Below are positions 63,719 to 64,000 of a DNA stretch of 64,000 bases, piece after piece. The translations under genes were made by a program, and so were the position numbers. The stretch covers positions 3,326,981 to 3,390,980 of the forward strand of contig NW_024732415.1 in NCBI RefSeq assembly GCF_018991925.1. Direction: 5' to 3'. The stretch's first letter is position 1. Each line of letters starts with the position of its first letter. Origin of the DNA: Homarus americanus (lineage: Eukaryota > Arthropoda > Malacostraca > Decapoda > Nephropidae). The notes under the pieces are model-generated. The model was not told the DNA's origin, searched no databases, and saw only the letters and a list, made by a program, of their open reading frames with translations.

Positions 63719-63769
<51 letters not shown>
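63719..63769 (+). repeat. (GA)n microsatellite
   Basis: About 50 bp of GA with one AA interruption. Confidence 0.95.
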
Positions 63770-63771
<2 letters not shown>

Positions 63772-63869
63772 TAGTTTTCAAACATTCAATTTCAAACTTT
63801 TGACCACAGAAAAAGGCAAAAGTCGAACAAACTTTCTGAATAGATGTGTCAGGGTCTTATCCATAAATA

Positions 63870-64000
63870 TTCAGGAAGGGAAAGAAAGGGAAGAGAGAAA
63901 GGGAAGAGAGAAAGGCGTCAATAATATCTGATAGTGAGGGAAAAGGGAGAGAAAGTGAGAGAGGAAAGAATGAAGAAAGACTGATAGTGAGGAATGAAGA
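63870..64000 (+). repeat. Purine-rich tract at the window end
   Basis: GGGAAAGAAAGGGAAGAGAG-type units; continues to the window edge. Confidence 0.75.

Overview
The window reads as non-coding, repeat-saturated DNA from an arthropod nuclear genome, most likely a decapod crustacean. The grounds are (TTAGG)n-type tracts (seen as CCTAA on the + strand), very dense microsatellites and minisatellites, Jockey/CR1-like and RTE-like non-LTR retrotransposon tails, tRNA-derived SINE-like sequences, and no intact long gene. The taxon is an inference; no marker gene names the species.

Region 1 (about 843-27945) is a macrosatellite of six direct tandem units. Each unit has a nearly constant core of about 2.05 kb: a short leader, a 5'-truncated non-LTR reverse-transcriptase C-terminus on + ending in an A-rich tail, then a decayed retropepsin-like (LTR-retroelement type) ORF on -. 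A variable minisatellite domain of about 1.0 to 3.2 kb follows, made of 54-bp and 28-bp units and then a 25-bp unit. Anchor points in the six cores lie near 1374, 4412, 9616, 13650, 18861 and 23533, so the periods are 3038, 5204, 4034, 5211 and 4672 bp. The array begins and ends at the 25-bp minisatellite, which suggests unequal exchange there. Units 1-3 and 4-6 form two subfamilies, with unit 1 mosaic. Three in-frame stops in the protease-like ORF are shared by all units checked, so it died before amplification.

Region 2 (about 28.0-33.0 kb) is a succession of unrelated tandem arrays: a 20-bp repeat with about 29 copies, polypurine tracts, (CCCCGT)n, (TA)n and a roughly 16/32-bp repeat. Region 3 (33.0-36.5 kb) holds a possible first coding exon with a splice donor and an upstream CRE-like site, a trimeric tRNA-like array, a solo copy of the same non-LTR tail found in the macrosatellite, and an RTE-like retrotransposon 3' end running into (TA)n(TG)n. 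Region 4 (36.5-64 kb) is AT-rich single-copy-looking DNA broken by minisatellites of 20, 28, 50 and 40 bp, a 1-kb G-rich block, a large CT-rich block, TTAGG-type tracts, a SINE and several tiny exon-like segments. No complete protein-coding gene, rRNA or functional tRNA is supported. Most long open frames are by-products of repeats whose period is a multiple of three or two.
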